This document shows, piece by piece, positions 9,143-17,312 of a stretch of DNA of 62,379 nucleotides. The position numbers and the translations under genes are program-made. Within the stretch, counting starts at the first letter, position 1, and each line of letters starts with the position of its first letter. The notes beneath the pieces were generated by a model that worked only from the letters and a program-made list of their open reading frames with translations, had not been told where the DNA came from and made no database searches. This stretch comes from Methanobacteriota archaeon. Its GTDB lineage: Archaea > Thermoplasmatota > Thermoplasmata > UBA10834. The stretch lies in the NCBI GenBank assembly GCA_020348345.1, contig CP070748.1, forward strand, positions 35,964 through 98,342. Direction: 5' to 3'.

Positions 9143-10696
9143 TCAGGTCCTGCGAAACCCGCACGTCCGTTCGGCGATCTCCACGAAGGTGCCTTTCGAT
9201 ATCATATCCGCAACGCATTCGATATCTCCGGTCAAGGGTCGGTCCTCCTCCATCCGAGGGACGGCTTCTCTGAGCGATCCCTTCACTTCCACGATGGGTG
9301 GAGACGAATGATGCGATATGAAATCAAGCCCCTGAGCGGCTGCTATCATCTCGATCGAGATGATCTTCGAGACATTCTCGACGATGGTACGGGCCTTCCA
9401 CGCTGCCGTCATTCCCATGCTGTTGTGATCCTCCTGTCCGGCGCTTGTGGGTATGGAGTCCGCCGACGCCGGATGGGTCAGCGCCTTGTTCTCGGACGCT
9501 ATTGATGCCGCCACGTACTGTGAGACCATGAAGCCGGAGCCCAGGCCGCTGTGTCGTGTGAGGAAGGGTGGTAGACCGCTGAGCTTATGGTCAACCAGTC
9601 TGTTGATGCGGCGCTCGGAATACGAGCCAAGCTCGTGGACTGCCAGGCCGAGATAGTCCATCGAGAGGGCGATTGGCTGCCCGTGGAAGTTGCCTCCTGA
9701 CAGAACCCTGCCTTCATCAGGGAAGTAGAGCGGATTGTCAGTGGCGGAGTTGATCTCGACATTGAGGATGGCCATCGCATGCCAGATCGCTTCGAGCGTG
9801 GCGCCCATGACCTGTGGGATGCAGCGCAGGGTGTACGCGTCCTGTACTTTGGTGCAATGCTTGTGAGACTCCATTATTGGACTGTCTTCCAGGAGTGAGA
9901 CCATATTCTTCGCAATCGCGGCATGTCCTCTGTGAGGCCTGACCTTGGAAATCGCCTCATCGAAGGCGGAGGACGTGCCTCTGAGCGCCTCAAGAGACAT
10001 CGCCGCAGCTATCTGAGCGTTGTCCAATAGACGCGCCGCATCCTCTGTTGCGAGACAGCCCACTGCGGTCATTGCCTGAGTGCCGTTCACAAGTGAGATA
10101 GCCTCTTTCGGTTCCAGGGTCAATGGTTTCAGCTGAGCTCGTTCCAAGGCCTCAACACCAGGAAGAACGCCAGCATCGCCCTCTGCATGACCTTCGCCGA
10201 TCATGACCAAGGCAAGATGGGCCAACAGCGCAAGGTCTCCGCTCGCTCCCACTGACCCCTGACGAGGCACGACAGGGTGAATGCGAGAATTAAGCATGGA
10301 AACGAGCATCTCGATGACCTCCGGGCGCACGGCGGAGTATCCCTTGGCAAGGGCGTTCGCCCTCAGCAGCATCATTGCCCTCACAACGTCCGTGGGAAGG
10401 GGATCGCCGACGCCGCATGCATGACTCCTCAGCAGGTTCACCTGCAGCCTCCTGAGATCGCTATCCGGAATCCTCACGTCGACCAGGTCGCCTACTCCTG
10501 TGTTGACCGCGTAGACGGTCGAACCTTCCGATATGAGCTTCTCCAACGAGGCACGTGCCTGTGACACTCTCGCTCTCGAATCCCCTGGCAGCTCTGCGAT
10601 CGCACCTGAACGTGCCACCTTGACGACGCCATCTAGGGACAGCGTTGTGCCATCCAGTTGAACACGCCCCGAGGGGGTGGTCTCAGAGTCCGTCAT
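9143..10696 (-). CDS. hutH: Histidine ammonia-lyase
   Basis: 517 residues, the usual length. It catalyses L-histidine to trans-urocanate plus ammonia using an MIO prosthetic group formed from Ala-Ser-Gly; that tripeptide is present at about residue 150 (GSVGASGDLALLAH). SHACGVG has the His that marks histidine-specific lyases, and GQEDHNSMG has the Glu typical of HAL, where phenylalanine lyases usually have Gln or a hydrophobic residue. ATG 10696 has GAGGAG just ahead. It sits between the DUF35 gene (55 bp upstream) and tldD on the same strand. No hutU, hutI or hutG is in the window, so the fate of urocanate is unknown here. Confidence 0.95.
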   Translation of the reverse strand: MTDSETTPSGRVQLDGTTLSLDGVVKVARSGAIAELPGDSRARVSQARASLEKLISEGSTVYAVNTGVGDLVDVRIPDSDLRRLQVNLLRSHACGVGDPLPTDVVRAMMLLRANALAKGYSAVRPEVIEMLVSMLNSRIHPVVPRQGSVGASGDLALLAHLALVMIGEGHAEGDAGVLPGVEALERAQLKPLTLEPKEAISLVNGTQAMTAVGCLATEDAARLLDNAQIAAAMSLEALRGTSSAFDEAISKVRPHRGHAAIAKNMVSLLEDSPIMESHKHCTKVQDAYTLRCIPQVMGATLEAIWHAMAILNVEINSATDNPLYFPDEGRVLSGGNFHGQPIALSMDYLGLAVHELGSYSERRINRLVDHKLSGLPPFLTRHSGLGSGFMVSQYVAASIASENKALTHPASADSIPTSAGQEDHNSMGMTAAWKARTIVENVSKIISIEMIAAAQGLDFISHHSSPPIVEVKGSLREAVPRMEEDRPLTGDIECVADMISKGTFVEIAERTCGFRRT

Positions 10697-10751
10697 CGCT
10701 CCTCAAACCCGTTGCTCTATGGAGCGTGAATCCCCTTGCACGTACCTGAAG

Positions 10752-11183
10752 TTATTCGTTCTCGCTGGCAGCAGGGCCGTTGCACAATGGTATGAACTTG
10801 TAACCGTAGTGGATGACTCCTGACGATCCTTCTTCGCTCAACTTCCTGAGTGTCGCACGTACCTCTGTCCCGATGGACAGATCGCGCGCATCGCAATCGA
10901 TGACCTGCCCTGTTATCCTGGCGCCCTCATCGAGCTCCACCATCGCGACGATGTACGGCCTCTGCATATTCTGCTCATCCATTCCTTCGTGGACCTCTGT
11001 GAATGAGAATATGGTGCCGGTGCCCTTCAGGCGGACTGGTTCTATCTTGCCGACGCTCTTTCTTCGACACAGCGGACATATGATTCTCGGTGGGAAGTAG
11101 TGATTGCCACAGTTGTTGCACTTGAAACCCACCAGGTTGTATCTGCTTGGATTCTCTCTCCAGAATCTGGGTGCCGTGGCCAT
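10752..11183 (-). CDS. DUF35 OB-fold protein with zinc ribbon, acyl-CoA complex subunit
   Basis: 143 residues. An N-terminal rubredoxin-like zinc ribbon (CNNCG and CPLCR) is followed by an OB-fold (GTGTIFSFTEVHEG...ITGQVIDCDA). In archaea such proteins bridge acetoacetyl-CoA thiolase and HMG-CoA synthase in one complex, sharing a CoA-binding channel so acetoacetyl-CoA is passed on directly. ATG 11183 follows GGAGGGCATGAA and starts 1 bp after the stop of the thiolase-like gene, so it belongs to that operon. Confidence 0.93.
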   Translation of the reverse strand: MATAPRFWRENPSRYNLVGFKCNNCGNHYFPPRIICPLCRRKSVGKIEPVRLKGTGTIFSFTEVHEGMDEQNMQRPYIVAMVELDEGARITGQVIDCDARDLSIGTEVRATLRKLSEEGSSGVIHYGYKFIPLCNGPAASENE

Positions 11184-11184
11184 T

Positions 11185-12351
11185 TCATGCCCTCCTGAAC
11201 AGGTGCACCACGGCAGTCGCTCCCGTGCCACCTACATTCTGCGCGAGGCCCACATCCGCATCCTTGACCTGCCTCTTCTCCGCCGTTCCTCTCAGCTGCG
11301 TCACAATCTCAACCGCCTGGGCAACGCCTGTCGCGCCTATGGGATCGCCCCTGGCTTTCAATCCGCCAGAGGTGTTGATCGCAACATCACCTTCGAGCGA
11401 CGTCCTGCCGTCCTCCGTGGCCTTGCCGCCCTCTCCTTTCGCGAAGAAGCCCAGGTCCTCCACCGCAAGTACCTCGCTGATGGTGAAGTTGTCGTGAACC
11501 TCAGCAACGTCTACGTCGTCCTGAGACAGGCCGGCCATAGCGAAAGCTCTGTCCGAAGCCACCCTTGTCGCGCTCATCGTGCAGATGTCCTTTCTGTTGT
11601 GCAGCGCTAGCGAATCACTGGCCTGGCCAGAGCCCACTATCTCGACGGGCACTTCCGCGTATTTCTCTGCATTCTCGAGCGGGCATAGAACCACTGCCGC
11701 CGCTCCGTCCGAACTCGGAGCGCAGTCGAACATACGAAGAGGTGAGGCGACTATGGGCGACCTGAGGACGACATCCCTGTTTATCTCCCGTCTGAATTGC
11801 GCCTTCGGGTTGAGCGAGCCGTGCTTGTGGTTCTTCACTGCCACATCGGCAAGCTGCTCCCTTGTCGTGCCATGCTCGTGCATGTGCCGTGTGGCGATCA
11901 GTGCGTGAAGCCCTGCGAACGTCGCCCCCAGCTCAGTCTCCCACTCCTGATCGGCCGCGGAGGACTGTATCATCGACGACTCCGTATCGCTGACGTCGGT
12001 CATCTTCTCGGCTCCTCCGACGACCACTATGTCATGGAGGCCCGATGCGACTGCGAGGAAGCCCTGTCTCAATGCCAGTCCTCCTGAAGCGCCAGCAGCC
12101 TCGACTCTAGTGGCGGGGACATGGTCCTTGACGAGGCCGGAGTAGTCAGCTATGAGCGCGCCCACATGCTCCTGCCGAATGAACCTGCCTGCCGACATGT
12201 TTCCGACATACATGGCATCAATCTGCTCAGCGGATATCTTCGCATCCTCAACGGCTGCGAGCCCAGCCCCGATGCCGAGCTTTCTGAAAGAAGAATCCCA
12301 GAGCTCACCGAACTCGGTGATGCCCGTTCCTATGACAGCTACTCTGCGCAT
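11185..12351 (-). CDS. Thiolase-like protein of the mevalonate operon, catalytic residues replaced
   Basis: 388 residues and full length; clearly an archaeal SCP2-type thiolase, the family that condenses two acetyl-CoA into acetoacetyl-CoA. The expected active-site residues are changed: the nucleophile motif EAACASGG reads EAAGASGG (Gly87, codon 12091-12093), HDCF reads HDNF (Asn288), GHPxGATG reads GDPIGATG (Asp336, codon 11344-11346), and the usual THNVGG reads AQNVGG. The rest of the fold is well kept and the frame is undamaged. It sits between HMG-CoA synthase (2 bp upstream) and DUF35 (1 bp downstream). A standard Cys/His thiolase mechanism is not possible, so it may be a structural or CoA-binding subunit. 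ATG 12351 was preferred over TTG 12357. Confidence 0.92.
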   Translation of the reverse strand: MRRVAVIGTGITEFGELWDSSFRKLGIGAGLAAVEDAKISAEQIDAMYVGNMSAGRFIRQEHVGALIADYSGLVKDHVPATRVEAAGASGGLALRQGFLAVASGLHDIVVVGGAEKMTDVSDTESSMIQSSAADQEWETELGATFAGLHALIATRHMHEHGTTREQLADVAVKNHKHGSLNPKAQFRREINRDVVLRSPIVASPLRMFDCAPSSDGAAAVVLCPLENAEKYAEVPVEIVGSGQASDSLALHNRKDICTMSATRVASDRAFAMAGLSQDDVDVAEVHDNFTISEVLAVEDLGFFAKGEGGKATEDGRTSLEGDVAINTSGGLKARGDPIGATGVAQAVEIVTQLRGTAEKRQVKDADVGLAQNVGGTGATAVVHLFRRA

Positions 12352-12353
12352 GG

Positions 12354-13409
12354 TCAATCACGCCCCTTCACTATCTTGCCCTTGTACTTGGCGTATGTCG
12401 CGTAGTCAAGGTACTTCGGATTGGCCATTATCTCGGTCATCGTCGGGGCGAGATCCCTGCCGAACCTCGCCATCTCGTCAGTAACTCGTATGTCGAACGC
12501 ATCGGAGCCCGCACCGGAGCCGTATGCCACGGCGAAAATCCTATCGCCGGGCTTGGCCTCATCGAGAATAGCTGCCAATCCCAAGGGAACCGCTCCCGAG
12601 TATGTGTTGCCAATGGTGGGCACAAGCAGGCCGGTGCGCATCTGGTCCTCCGCGAATCCCAGCTGTCTCGCCACTCTTGTCGGAAACTTGCCGTTTGGCT
12701 GGTGGAAGACCGCGTATTCGTAATCCTTCGGTTCGGTGCCCGTCTTCTCGAAGAGTCCCATGCCGCCGCTGACAACGTGCTTGAAATAAGCTGGCTCGCC
12801 AGTGAACCTTCCGCCGTGCCGGGGGAATAGCTTTCCCTCACGCCTCCAGAAATCGGGCGTATCCGTCGTGTACGAGTAGGTGTTGTCGATCGTCGCAATG
12901 ACCTTCTCCTTCCCAATCAGGAAGGCTGCGCCTCCAGCGGATGCGGAGTACTCCAATGCATCACCCGGCGCCCCCTGAGACGTGTCCGCGCCAACAGCTA
13001 CCGCATACTTGACCATGCCAGCGCCCACGAGCCCCATGCACGTCTGCAGTGCGGCGGTGCCCGCTTTACAGGCGAACTCTAAATCGGCGACGGTCAAGTC
13101 CGGAGCCGCCTCAATCGCCTCCGCAACGATGGTGCCAGTCGGCTTGACCGCATAAGGGTGAGATTCTGAACCCACATAGAGCGCTCCGATATCCTTGGGA
13201 TTGATGTCGCACCGCTTCATCATGTTCCGCGCGGCCTCGACTGATATTGTGATAGTATCTTCATCGGGCGCAGGAACGGATTTGCTCGATATCATGAGGC
13301 CTTTTCCCATCGCCTTACCATCGACACCCCAGACCTTACCGATGTCATCGGGCGTGATCCTGAAGTGCGGCACATAAGCGCCATAGCTGACTATCCCAAC
13401 TCCGTTCAT
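12354..13409 (-). CDS. Hydroxymethylglutaryl-CoA synthase, archaeal type
   Basis: 351 residues. It joins acetyl-CoA and acetoacetyl-CoA to HMG-CoA, the committed entry to the mevalonate pathway for archaeal lipids. Catalytic residues are present: Glu in [13 protein letters not shown], the nucleophile Cys at about residue 112 in [10 protein letters not shown], and His in FHQPNGKFP. It follows the HTH regulator by 21 bp and is followed closely by the thiolase-like gene and DUF35, the conserved archaeal arrangement of this complex. The enzyme looks active, in contrast to its thiolase-like partner. Confidence 0.95.
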   Translation of the reverse strand: MNGVGIVSYGAYVPHFRITPDDIGKVWGVDGKAMGKGLMISSKSVPAPDEDTITISVEAARNMMKRCDINPKDIGALYVGSESHPYAVKPTGTIVAEAIEAAPDLTVADLEFACKAGTAALQTCMGLVGAGMVKYAVAVGADTSQGAPGDALEYSASAGGAAFLIGKEKVIATIDNTYSYTTDTPDFWRREGKLFPRHGGRFTGEPAYFKHVVSGGMGLFEKTGTEPKDYEYAVFHQPNGKFPTRVARQLGFAEDQMRTGLLVPTIGNTYSGAVPLGLAAILDEAKPGDRIFAVAYGSGAGSDAFDIRVTDEMARFGRDLAPTMTEIMANPKYLDYATYAKYKGKIVKGRD

Positions 13410-13430
13410 CGAAATCCTCTCTTAGACCAA

Positions 13431-14114
13431 TCATCCAAGCGCCTGCAACCTGTCGACCAGGTCCCCTATTGCAAGCGAGGTTCTTATCAGTGGTATGCCT
13501 TCCAGCTCGGCCAACCTTATTGCCAGCTCGTCTACATGCTCTGGCTTCTGATAGACGACCATGGCGGGCTTCAGAGGATGCGCCCTTATAGCGATCATCG
13601 GAGATCTTCCGAACCGCACTCCAGTAAAGACGAGCGCCCTCTGACTGCTCCAACCGTATATCTTGAGGTAATCGAACGAGCTCAGTGTCGTAATGGCTCT
13701 CACGCTGTCAATCACAGTGTATCCGTGAATGTGCTCGTTGAGAGGAATCGCGGGTGTGAGATTGTCGCCCTCGATGCTTTCTACGAGCTTGGGAGCAAGT
13801 ATCTCTGCCGAGAACTCCTTGATGGAGATGATCGAGTCTGTCTTTCCCGCAAGCGAGTATTGCTTCAGCACGTTGGCACCGGTCTTCTCGTCAATCTCCA
13901 GGAACGCATCCACAATCTTCCTGACCGTCGCTATGCCCGGAGATCGCCTTCTTCCAGCCTCGTAATCGCTTATGACAGAAGGAGAGACCCCGAGATGCCT
14001 CGAGAGGTCCTGTTGAGAGATCACGAACTGCTCGCGCCACTTCCGTATGGTCCGTCCCGGTTCCTCCGAGAGGCAGATCTCACCCGCGATCTTCTCTCTA
14101 ACCTGGTCGCGCAT
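13431..14114 (-). CDS. HTH transcriptional regulator at the head of the mevalonate operon
   Basis: 227 residues. Residues ~20-75 form an Xre-type helix-turn-helix (FVISQQDLSRHLGVSPSVISDYEAGRR). The rest is an alpha/beta domain of unknown ligand that ends in MVVYQKPEHVDELAIRLAELE. Related HTH proteins are found upstream of HMG-CoA synthase in many euryarchaea, so control of this operon is a reasonable inference. The start codon lies about 24 bp from a TATA-like box, suggesting a leaderless transcript. It is followed by HMG-CoA synthase after 21 bp. Confidence 0.88.
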   Translation of the reverse strand: MRDQVREKIAGEICLSEEPGRTIRKWREQFVISQQDLSRHLGVSPSVISDYEAGRRRSPGIATVRKIVDAFLEIDEKTGANVLKQYSLAGKTDSIISIKEFSAEILAPKLVESIEGDNLTPAIPLNEHIHGYTVIDSVRAITTLSSFDYLKIYGWSSQRALVFTGVRFGRSPMIAIRAHPLKPAMVVYQKPEHVDELAIRLAELEGIPLIRTSLAIGDLVDRLQALG

Positions 14115-14135
14115 GGATGCTGCAAGATTCTGCGG

Positions 14136-14145
14136 CTATAAATAG
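14136..14145 (-). promoter_or_regulatory. TATA-like box of the mevalonate-hutH-tldDE operon
   Basis: The minus strand reads CTATTTATAG about 24 bp ahead of the regulator's ATG at 14114. At the usual archaeal spacing, transcription would start at or next to the ATG, giving a leaderless mRNA. Confidence 0.6.
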
Positions 14146-14325
14146 TTGCCGTACCAAGCCTCCGGCAATAGCCGTAGAAGGCCGCCCATTGCCTCCGTCT
14201 GGACGTGTGAGACAGGAGCACAGGCTAGATGGCGCCGTAATGTCACCGATGAGTGATGATGTTCAGAGGGTTTTGTGAGCATCCTGTACCAAGGAATTCG
14301 CTGTCGAAATCATCTGCACTATGCA

Positions 14326-14333
14326 TATATAAG
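14326..14333 (+). promoter_or_regulatory. TATA-like box of tRNA-Pro
   Basis: TATATAAG lies about 40 bp upstream of the mature tRNA 5' end, which leaves a short 5' leader for RNase P to remove. Confidence 0.55.
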
Positions 14334-14368
14334 GCACCCTTTCTATCCCTCTTCGCCCGACCCAGTCT

Positions 14369-14442
14369 GGGGTAGTGGTCTAGCTTGGCATGATCCGTGG
14401 TTCGGGACCACGTGACCGTCGGTTCAAATCCGACCTACCCCA
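14369..14442 (+). tRNA. tRNA-Pro (CGG)
   Basis: The acceptor GGGGTAG pairs with CTACCCC. The anticodon stem CGTGG/CCACG encloses the loop TTCGGGA, giving anticodon CGG (codon CCG). The T-arm is GTCGG TTCAAAT CCGAC and the discriminator base is A. No intron, and CCA is not encoded. Confidence 0.95.
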
Positions 14443-14758
14443 CTCCTGCCACGTCTTGCCAATTTTCAATCTCGGCGGATTGAGTTGCAACCAGCGCTGA
14501 GGAAGATATGAATGGTCGGGTTAGCGCTTCGGTCGATAGGGAGAGCTGGCAGAGAGACGGAATCCGTTTTGAAGAGGCTCTCAATCAGAGCAGCGAATCT
14601 GCCGCTGAGGTTGCGCTGTTTATCCGGAAGGCTTTCACCATTGACTCACACGTAGACATGAAATGGGAAAGGGTTTGGGTGTTTCCGCCGTTCCGTTGGG
14701 GCGATCCCGTTAGTCGACACAAGGCATGCTTCATGTGTCGCTGCATCGTCCTATTGCG
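14443..14758. other. 316-bp intergenic stretch after tRNA-Pro
   Basis: It lies between tRNA-Pro and the 3' end of the clostripain-like gene. It holds one weak plus-strand reading frame (next entry) and no recognisable RNA, repeat or promoter. Confidence 0.5.
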
Positions 14759-14801
14759 CTACCACAAGGGGTTCGCTCTAGGAGCGTCGGGATTGCCGTA
14801 G
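14508..14801 (+). CDS. Doubtful small hypothetical protein
   Basis: A 97-residue frame whose ATG has GAGGAAG a few bases upstream, which is why it is noted. The first ~55 residues have a plausible soluble composition. The C-terminal part has Cys- and Arg-rich runs, overlaps the 3' end of the convergent clostripain-like gene, and looks non-coding. No family was recognised. It may be chance. Confidence 0.2.
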   Translation: MNGRVSASVDRESWQRDGIRFEEALNQSSESAAEVALFIRKAFTIDSHVDMKWERVWVFPPFRWGDPVSRHKACFMCRCIVLLRYHKGFALGASGLP

Positions 14802-16450
14802 ATGGTCCACCTTGAATCGTAGTAGCTCGCGAAGTAGTCCATCCAAGCTGTCGTCGCCACGAAGTCGAGATCTATGTCGTTGTAGTCGAACGGACAGTCG
14901 ATGCAGTAGTATTCCGCGGGCAGCTCGACGTTGGATCCGTCATACAGGTAGGTCCTCGTTCTCGTGTTGTCCAGCGACTCCCACTGAACCCAGGTGGGTG
15001 GGAACCATATGTTGAGACCGTGCGGGAACGAATTGCCCGAGCGATCGAATATCTGGCTCTGGGCGAGCCAGACCAGCGCCCCATCGGGGTCGATCCTCGT
15101 CGGATCGAATATGCCGCGGTATATGCCTTCCTCTTCGTAGCCAAAGACCGTCATGAAATCCTCCAGCAGCAGTCTGATGAACGGATCATTCAACTCATCC
15201 AGATCGGGCCTCAAAGGCGTGTCTCCGCTCGGCGGATCAGAATCCCCGTATGCGTCGTAGTTAGAGAGCGCCGACAAGCTCCACTGCCATGTGTAAACAT
15301 CAGGCAGCCACTCGTAGCCCGCCTGGTCGCTCATCTTGCCAATCAATGCGCAGTCCCTAGCGGACGATATGTTGTTCCGGCTGAGCGGCACCCAGGACCA
15401 AACTGGATCGCCCGTCGTAATGTCTGGATACATCCATTGAGCCAGCTTCTCTTCCACATCCACTCCTTGGCTTTCGGCATACTCCGCCATTCCTTCGGGA
15501 AGAATCCCGTAGAGCATGTAGTTCAGAGTGTTGTTGAACGCGTCGACTATTGGCTGAATGTTCGCTCCTCCCTCGCCCATTCGGAACGCGGATCCAGTCA
15601 CAGCCATCTGAGAGTTGGACAACTGATGCTCAAGCCCGATCTTCTTGCCTTCGGTGTTGTTGTAGTAACTCACGTAGTTGGCGACCATACTCCGTGCTAC
15701 TTCCGCATGGTCGGGAATCGCCGTTTCAGATGCGAGATCTTTTAGGAACAGGTAATACGGCAACCCGTCAAGCGGCACGTCTTGCTGCGAGCCGACGAAG
15801 TACTTGCACGCATTCCTGAGCTCATAGATGACCTCGATGGATGCCATGTTGTCGCCATCAAGGGCGAGCACATCAACTCCACCGCTCTCCACAACCCCTT
15901 CGTCCATTAGAGCCTCCGCAAGGTCATGGATTGGCATAAGGTACTTCGCGTCCTGCGACTCCTCATCAGGGCAAACGCCACACCAGGCATGACCGTTCTT
16001 GACGACCAACAGGGTGTTGTCGCCAGGGTAATGATACATGGCCTCAGTAAGGAATTCCACCAAGGTATTGGGATCTGATGAGTCATACTCTCCTTCCGCC
16101 ATCAAGTCCACGGAACTAGCTCCCTCTGAGGTCACCTCGTACACGACCGTGTTGCCGCTGCCTTGTCCGTCGAGGTACATGACGACGTGCACAGAGATCG
16201 GGTCTCCTTCCCCTTCCTGCGCGGCATCCTCAGCCGCTTTCAGGCCCTTTATGCATTGGTCAAGCGCGAAAAGCGCGGCGACCTCGTAATCATTGTCTGC
16301 GCCGCAATATATGTACACGGCCCAGTCCTTCTCAACCGGCGGCTCAGGAGGCGGATTGCTCTGATCCGCTGCACACAGACTACTCACCGGCACAATCACA
16401 CAGAACGCCGCCGCTATCGCTAACAGCGTTCGATTTCGCATTCTGTTCAA
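14759..16450 (-). CDS. Secreted clostripain-like (C11) protein, catalytic dyad lost
   Basis: About 563 residues. A signal peptide is clear (NRTLLAIAAAFCVIVPVSSLCAA), followed by a Pro-rich spacer and a clostripain-like domain starting at KDWAVYIYCGADND. Two family landmarks align but lack the catalytic residues: the His motif (usually DHGGGW) reads KNGHAW near residue 154, and the Cys motif (usually DACLM) reads DGDNM, with Asp200 at the Cys position (codon 15851-15853). The flanking text (EVIYELRNACKYFVGSQQ) is typical of the family. It is probably a non-proteolytic, exported protein. There is no C-terminal anchor. TTG 16450 was chosen because GGGGGAG lies 8 bases upstream; ATG 16441 is the alternative. 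Confidence 0.82.
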   Translation of the reverse strand: MNRMRNRTLLAIAAAFCVIVPVSSLCAADQSNPPPEPPVEKDWAVYIYCGADNDYEVAALFALDQCIKGLKAAEDAAQEGEGDPISVHVVMYLDGQGSGNTVVYEVTSEGASSVDLMAEGEYDSSDPNTLVEFLTEAMYHYPGDNTLLVVKNGHAWCGVCPDEESQDAKYLMPIHDLAEALMDEGVVESGGVDVLALDGDNMASIEVIYELRNACKYFVGSQQDVPLDGLPYYLFLKDLASETAIPDHAEVARSMVANYVSYYNNTEGKKIGLEHQLSNSQMAVTGSAFRMGEGGANIQPIVDAFNNTLNYMLYGILPEGMAEYAESQGVDVEEKLAQWMYPDITTGDPVWSWVPLSRNNISSARDCALIGKMSDQAGYEWLPDVYTWQWSLSALSNYDAYGDSDPPSGDTPLRPDLDELNDPFIRLLLEDFMTVFGYEEEGIYRGIFDPTRIDPDGALVWLAQSQIFDRSGNSFPHGLNIWFPPTWVQWESLDNTRTRTYLYDGSNVELPAEYYCIDCPFDYNDIDLDFVATTAWMDYFASYYDSRWTIYGNPDAPRANPLW

Positions 16451-16598
16451 GCTTTCAACTCCCCCTTTTCGAACTTGTGTATGTTGCCCACTGACCGTGG
16501 GATGATTCAATAGGATGAAATAGGTAGTATAGCTTGGTGTGAAACCAATTTCAGGCGGTGTGTGTACGACGCTGCGAGGGGCAAATGCCCAAATCTGC

Positions 16599-17108
16599 TC
16601 ATCGTATGATTCTGACTCGATTGGTCATTCCATGACGTTCGCGAACAACTAGGCCGCGGCCCTCCAGCTTGTCCAACAATCTCGTGACCTTGGCCTTAGA
16701 GTACACTTCTGTCCCGACGATGTTCATTTGAAGCATCTCTCCGCCTGCGTCAGCGATCATCCGATACAGCCTTTGCTCATCCTCAGGCAAGGAGTGGAGG
16801 ATGTGGTTTTCGGCAGGAAGTGTCTTCTCTGCAGTCTGGATTTCGACGGCCGGTCCCTCTCCGGCCTCAACCTCGGCAGTCTCTTCAGCCATCATCTTGG
16901 CCTTCGGTGAGCTCATCGAGCGCAAGACCAGGTATGCAGATCCCCCTATCAGCAAGACGGAGAGCACCAATGCAATACCCCGCCCTCGAGAGATGTCAAG
17001 AGTGTCGTCACCTTCCGCCAACGAGGCATCGAGGACAATGATCAGCACGGCTGCAGCGACACACATCGAAGCCAACGAAAAACCGAGTTGAAGTGCTTTC
17101 GCCACCAC
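16599..17108 (-). CDS. Membrane-tethered winged-helix regulator
   Basis: 169 residues with no named family. Two hydrophobic helices (about residues 8-26 and 43-64) anchor the protein. An acidic spacer follows, then a C-terminal winged helix of MarR or DUF7343 type (AGGEMLQMNIVGTEVYSKAKVTRLLDKLEGRGLV, with basic tail RERHGMTNRVRIIR). The architecture suggests a membrane-bound one-component regulator with the DNA-binding part in the cytosol. It stands between the clostripain-like and thrombospondin-repeat genes, so it could sense envelope state; that is inference. GTG 17108 is the assigned start, with GTG 17105 equally possible. Confidence 0.75.
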   Translation of the reverse strand: MVAKALQLGFSLASMCVAAAVLIIVLDASLAEGDDTLDISRGRGIALVLSVLLIGGSAYLVLRSMSSPKAKMMAEETAEVEAGEGPAVEIQTAEKTLPAENHILHSLPEDEQRLYRMIADAGGEMLQMNIVGTEVYSKAKVTRLLDKLEGRGLVVRERHGMTNRVRIIR

Positions 17109-17222
17109 AGACCCAGAAGTAACCAGAAGGTTAATCTACATTTCCTTCTGAGCGAATCGTGCTTGAAACGAATTTCAAGCAGGTCAGTGGGCTGTCTACA
17201 GGCTATTTCCGACAAGAAATCA

Positions 17223-17230
17223 TATTTAAA
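17223..17230 (+). promoter_or_regulatory. TATA-like box ahead of the TSP3-repeat gene
   Basis: TATTTAAA lies in an AT-rich patch. A start ~26 bp downstream would leave a leader of about 60 nt before the coding region. Confidence 0.45.
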
Positions 17231-17312
17231 CATTCCTATTGTATTACGGAAAAGGATTATGTATCTCTCGCGGAAATCATAGAGCTCTGCAGCATACTGA
17301 CGGGGGATATGG

